The notes beneath the pieces were generated by a model. The model searched no databases. It was given only the letters and a program-made list of their open reading frames with translations, and had not been told where the DNA came from. The position numbers were made by a program, and so were the translations under genes. DNA of 7,691 nt from Methanobacteriota archaeon (GTDB lineage: Archaea; Thermoplasmatota; Thermoplasmata; RBG-16-68-12). Within the stretch, counting starts at the first letter, position 1. Each line of letters opens with the position of its first letter. The stretch is taken from assembly GCA_005878995.1 (NCBI GenBank), contig VBME01000078.1, positions 1 to 7,691 of the forward strand, in the 5' to 3' direction. This document shows positions 5,975 to 7,691 of this stretch, one piece after another.

Positions 5975-5989
5975 CCGTTCGACGAACGG
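5975..5989. promoter_or_regulatory. Perfect 7-bp inverted repeat abutting the phosphoesterase start
   Basis: CCGTTCG and CGAACGG are separated by one A, forming a 15-bp dyad that ends at the base before the ATG at 5990. A hairpin with a one-base loop would be strained, so a protein-binding dyad is more plausible than a terminator. Seven paired positions can occur by chance once or so in a window of this size, so the case is only positional. Confidence 0.25.
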
Positions 5990-6706
5990 ATGCGGATCGC
6001 GGCGGTCGGGGACGTCCACGGGGACGAGCACCGGGAGATGTTGGCGTCCGACCTCGACCGGCTGGGCCCGGTGGACCTCTTCCTTCTCGCGGGAGACCTT
6101 ACGGACCGGAACGACCGCGAGGCGTACGGCCGCGTCCTCGAGACGGTCCGGTCTCGCACTGGCGCTCCGATGTATGCGGTGTTCGGGAACAACGAGTATG
6201 AAGACTCAGCCCCGGAGTACGTCGAGCGTTTCTCGGACCGCTACGGCGTGCGGTTCCTGCGCGACGAGGCCGTGTCGTTCGAGACGCAAGGTGGGTCCGG
6301 ACGGATCGTCGGGAGCACGGGCTCCCTCGACCGGCCCACGTGGTGGCAACGGAAGAACCTCCCGCACATGGCGGACACGTATCGGCGGCGAATCACCCTC
6401 CTCGACACGCTCCTCGCCGGAACCGACCTGCGGATCCTCCTCACCCACTACCCGCCGACGTACGTCACGATGGGCGACGAGAAGGACGCGTGGCGTCCCG
6501 AGCTGGGGTGCCAGGCGCTCGAGCCCGTCCTCCTCCGCCGGCGGCCGAACCTCGTGATCCATGGGCACATCCACAAGGGCATCCCCGAGGCGGACCTCCG
6601 TCCGAAGTTCGACCGGCTCGATGACTTCGGTGACCAGGCAACCTCGCTGCGCGTCTACAACGTGGCATATCCCGTGCGCCGATCGATTGCGACGTTCGAC
6701 TTGTAA
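5990..6706 (+). CDS. Calcineurin-like metallophosphoesterase (COG2129-type)
   Basis: The 238-residue soluble protein has the motifs of the metallophosphoesterase superfamily in order: GDVHGD (D8, H10), LAGDLTDR (D36), FGNNEYED (N67), LTHYPPT (H153) and VIHGHIHKG (H191, H193, H195). The fourth motif reads GNNE where GNHE/D is usual, so the catalytic His of that loop is replaced by Asn68. Small archaeal Icc-like phosphoesterases vary at this position, so a hydrolase is still likely, but the substrate cannot be told from sequence. The compact size and absence of an OB-fold separate it from DP1. It starts 42 bases after the DP1 stop with only a weak TATA-like GGTTCAT about 30 bases upstream, so co-transcription with DP1 is likely. 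A 15-bp dyad touches its start. Confidence 0.88.
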   Translation: MRIAAVGDVHGDEHREMLASDLDRLGPVDLFLLAGDLTDRNDREAYGRVLETVRSRTGAPMYAVFGNNEYEDSAPEYVERFSDRYGVRFLRDEAVSFETQGGSGRIVGSTGSLDRPTWWQRKNLPHMADTYRRRITLLDTLLAGTDLRILLTHYPPTYVTMGDEKDAWRPELGCQALEPVLLRRRPNLVIHGHIHKGIPEADLRPKFDRLDDFGDQATSLRVYNVAYPVRRSIATFDL

Positions 6707-6722
6707 CACCTCGCCGCGTGGA

Positions 6723-6730
6723 CTTTATAC
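6723..6730 (+). promoter_or_regulatory. TATA box for the signal peptidase gene
   Basis: CTTTATAC is a strong match to the archaeal TATA consensus, about 30 bases before the ATG at 6757. The 50-base spacer after the phosphoesterase therefore contains an independent promoter. Confidence 0.65.
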
Positions 6731-6756
6731 GGCATTCCCCCCTTGGCCCGGCTGCG

Positions 6757-7691
6757 ATGCCCCGCGAGGTGCGCAACGACGAGGAAGACGAGGAGTCCGA
6801 GGGCCTTTGGAAGGGGCTCGTTCGGGACCTCCTCGTCGCGGGGATCATCGTGGTCATCGTCCTGGTTGGGATTTACGTCTACACCGGCGTCTGGCCGCCC
6901 CTGGTCGTCGTGGAAAGCCAATCGATGCAGCACTCGGGGACCGAGTCGTACTTCGGCGTCATCGACACGGGCGATATGGTGTTCCAGCAAGCCGCGCCCA
7001 ACCGGGCCGATGTCGTCACGTACCTGGAGGGCCGCGCGAGCGGCTACGCGACGTACGGCGACTACGGGGACGTGATCATCTTCCGGCACGCGTCCGATCC
7101 GACGCCGGTGATCCACCGGGCGATCATGTACGTCACCCTCCACAACAACGGCACCTACGCAACCGCGGACGTGGACAGGCTCTCCCAACTCACCGGATGG
7201 GAGGCCACCACCGATTCGGGGCCGATCGCGTGCCCGCCCACCTGCTCGGGGCTGTACCTGAGAACCCTCACGATTCACCGGATGGGCTTCCGCCAAAACC
7301 TCGGCATCACGTTTGACTTTGCGAACTCATTCCTGTTCTTCGCCCCGCGGTCCGGGTACATCACGATGGGGGACTACAACGCCGCGTTCATCTCGTGCGC
7401 GACGCCGCCGTTCGACCCCTGCGCCGGCACTCCGTACGACAGGCAATGGCTCCCGGTCCAGGGGGACATCATCGGCCGCGCGCGAGGGGAATTCCCTTGG
7501 TTCGGCCTCCTCAAGCTGACGCTCCAACCGACGATCACGTGTTGCAGCGGATGGGGCGACCCGGAGGCCCCGAAGAACAGCTGGGACAGCCTCGTCGTGA
7601 GCCTCGTCGTCCTCTTCGCGTTCCCGTTCATCCTCGAGTACGCGGCCCGGGGATGGAAGAAATACGTTTCACCGCGCCTCCCGGAGATCCG
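6757..7691 (+). CDS. S26-family signal peptidase, archaeal/ER type (incomplete at right edge)
   Basis: At least 311 residues are visible. An acidic cytoplasmic N-terminus (NDEEDEESEG) precedes a membrane helix at about 23-44. The catalytic Ser box follows: VVVESQSMQHSG with Ser56, as in archaeal signal peptidase I and eukaryotic Sec11. Next are IDTGDMV, GDVIIFR and PVIHRAIMYV with His120. A His in place of the bacterial Lys marks the archaeal/ER type. GYITMGDYN (D206) is the conserved Asp box. QWLPVQGDIIGRARGEFPWFGLLKL is the usual closing strand and GxxP(W/Y)xG motif. A second helix lies at about 278-296, and the reading frame runs off the end. The segment between His120 and Asp206 is longer than I expect and contains C159/C163; more cysteines are at 214, 222, 262 and 263. 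The enzyme cleaves Sec signal peptides on the outer face of the membrane. ATG supported by the TATA box. Confidence 0.9.
   Translation, partial: MPREVRNDEEDEESEGLWKGLVRDLLVAGIIVVIVLVGIYVYTGVWPPLVVVESQSMQHSGTESYFGVIDTGDMVFQQAAPNRADVVTYLEGRASGYATYGDYGDVIIFRHASDPTPVIHRAIMYVTLHNNGTYATADVDRLSQLTGWEATTDSGPIACPPTCSGLYLRTLTIHRMGFRQNLGITFDFANSFLFFAPRSGYITMGDYNAAFISCATPPFDPCAGTPYDRQWLPVQGDIIGRARGEFPWFGLLKLTLQPTITCCSGWGDPEAPKNSWDSLVVSLVVLFAFPFILEYAARGWKKYVSPRLPEI

Noticed and set aside
5242..6201. 319-codon plus-strand frame spanning the DP1-phosphoesterase junction
   Set aside because: It lies in another frame of two well-supported genes, crosses their boundary, and is Arg/Pro-rich without motifs.

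Overview
This GC-rich window reads as a chromosomal segment of a euryarchaeote, most likely a high-GC member of the Thermoplasmatota; the lineage is an inference. The archaeal assignment rests on three things seen here: the small subunit of DNA polymerase D, a UPF0201 (COG1931) protein, and a signal peptidase of the ER/archaeal type. Most genes also start 24-30 bases downstream of a TTTAWA-like TATA box with no room for a leader. That fits leaderless archaeal transcription, and I used the spacing to choose several starts.

Layout. At the left edge a GAF-domain sensor gene runs off the window on the minus strand (1-572). A 53-codon two-helix membrane protein (624-785, +) diverges from it, apparently from one shared TATA element. 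Next is a 98-aa hypothetical protein (819-1115, +), convergent with a DUF835 protein on the minus strand (1120 to about 1611, start unresolved). Upstream of that, also on the minus strand, is an 86-aa basic protein (1717-1977) with a possible PC4-like ssDNA-binding pattern. From 2169 on the plus strand lies a membrane protein with two N-terminal zinc ribbons, a beta-rich ectodomain and the EExxxR motif of CPBP (CAAX-type) intramembrane proteases. Its reading frame breaks near 3555-3573 and the later catalytic motifs are missing. A second ORF (3574-4002) resumes in another frame with a membrane helix, a Pro-rich linker and a C-terminal zinc ribbon. The pair may be the remains of one longer protein.

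The right half is a core-function block. UPF0201 (3954-4373, -) diverges from the PolD small subunit DP1 (4466-5947, +), which is followed by a second calcineurin-like phosphoesterase (5990-6706, +) and an S26 signal peptidase (6757 to the right edge, +, incomplete). DP1 supplies the regulatory and structural subunit with proofreading exonuclease activity for the replicative polymerase. The phosphoesterase sits 42 bases behind it and may be co-transcribed. The signal peptidase has its own TATA box. I saw no RNA genes, insertion sequences, CRISPR arrays or clear terminators. The longest stretch without a gene is the 191-base divergent spacer at 1978-2168, which holds two promoters.
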